Of a stretch of DNA of 64,000 nucleotides, positions 63,862 through 64,000 are shown piece after piece. Within the stretch, counting starts at the first letter, position 1. Every line of letters starts with the position of its first letter. The notes under the pieces are model-generated. The model was not told the origin of the DNA. It saw only the letters and a program-made list of their open reading frames with translations, and made no database searches. The position numbers were made by a program, and so were the translations under genes. Source of the stretch: Proteromonas lacertae (Eukaryota; Sar; Bigyra; Opalinata; Proteromonadidae); assembly GCA_002245135.1 (NCBI GenBank), contig NGBS01001175.1, forward strand, positions 62,001 through 126,000. Reading direction: 5' to 3'.

Positions 63862-63975
63862 GCTTTAAAAATAATCTTTCAAATACGTTGTATCAAACTT
63901 TTGGTTTGATTTGAAAAATGCTTGGATTATTTTAAATTTTGATTTTGAATTTTCTTATCTATTACAAATAATTAT

Positions 63976-64000
63976 ATGAGTAAAACAGTAAGAGAGTATA
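63976..64000 (+). CDS. Start of a gene truncated by the window edge
   Basis: ATG AGT AAA ACA GTA AGA GA is followed by GTATA at the very end of the window, the usual exon-donor context here. It is divergent from the membrane-protein gene at 63861. Only seven codons are visible, so no function can be given. Confidence 0.35.

Noticed and set aside
1-64000. Programmed +1 frameshifting at stop codons (Euplotes-like)
   Set aside because: Many ORF ends can be bridged by skipping one base of a stop, but in most cases a normal small intron does the same job and restores conserved residues better (BT1 transporter, PLBD, methyltransferase). Some remaining breaks have the wrong direction. Only a few unexplained cases are left.
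1-64000. Ciliate code with UAA/UAG as glutamine
   Set aside because: Glutamine tracts use only CAA, most conserved exons contain no in-frame UAR, and gene ends at TAA and TAG fit family C-termini. Two isolated in-frame UAR codons do not outweigh this.
1-64000. Bacterial or viral origin, operons, CRISPR
   Set aside because: Spliceosomal introns, eukaryotic families throughout and no spaced palindromic repeats.

Overview
The window is nuclear DNA from an AT-rich, gene-dense, single-celled eukaryote. There is no operon structure. Almost every gene is cut by very short introns, mostly about 26 to 45 nt, that begin GTAT or GTA and end TAG or AAAG. Stops at confidently placed gene ends are TAA, TAG and TGA, and polyglutamine is written only with CAA, so I read the standard code. 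CEP104, Misato and tubulin cofactor C point to a ciliated or flagellated cell. A LYR protein suggests mitochondrial Fe-S or complex biogenesis. A plant-type 7TM-RGS receptor, an ATXR3-type SET protein and a PP2C/cNMP/kinase fusion argue against animals and fungi. I cannot name the lineage. About 28 genes plus one partial start are supported, with gaps typically of 1 to 300 bp.

1-19.5 kb: a truncated 7TM-RGS receptor (-), an LRR protein (+), a very large calpain-headed protein (-), tubulin cofactor C (-), a giant C2/EF-hand/B-box/IQ protein (-) and ribosomal protein L8 (-). 19.5-31.7 kb: a peroxiredoxin-like protein without its catalytic cysteine (+), a BT1/folate-biopterin-type transporter (-), an ATXR3-like histone methyltransferase with PHD and extended PHD (-), a small ER-type Lys-rich protein (-), a MYND protein (+), a LYR protein (-) and an unknown protein (+).

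31.8-47.5 kb: a PP2C-cNMP-pseudokinase fusion (-), two RNI-type LRR genes (-), a phospholipase B-like lysosomal hydrolase (-), a small Cys-rich protein, a Ser-rich protein, an EF-hand protein, CEP104 (all -) and gamma-SNAP (+). 47.5-64 kb: a BTB protein followed by about fifteen Cys-paired Ig-like modules, one per exon (-), Misato (-), a secreted EGF-like protein (-), sialate O-acetylesterase (+), a DUF229 membrane protein (+), a polytopic zinc/WW-like membrane protein (-), and the first codons of a gene running off the right edge (+).

Gene models were built by hand by joining exons across small introns. Several apparent frame breaks vanish when further small introns are recognised; a few do not and are listed as findings. 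The most notable observations are the BTB/Ig exon array, the 7TM-RGS receptor, the PP2C-cNMP-pseudokinase, the peroxiredoxin pseudoenzyme, two well-conserved genes with an in-frame stop, a candidate AT-AC intron, and a recurring TGGCTT promoter motif.
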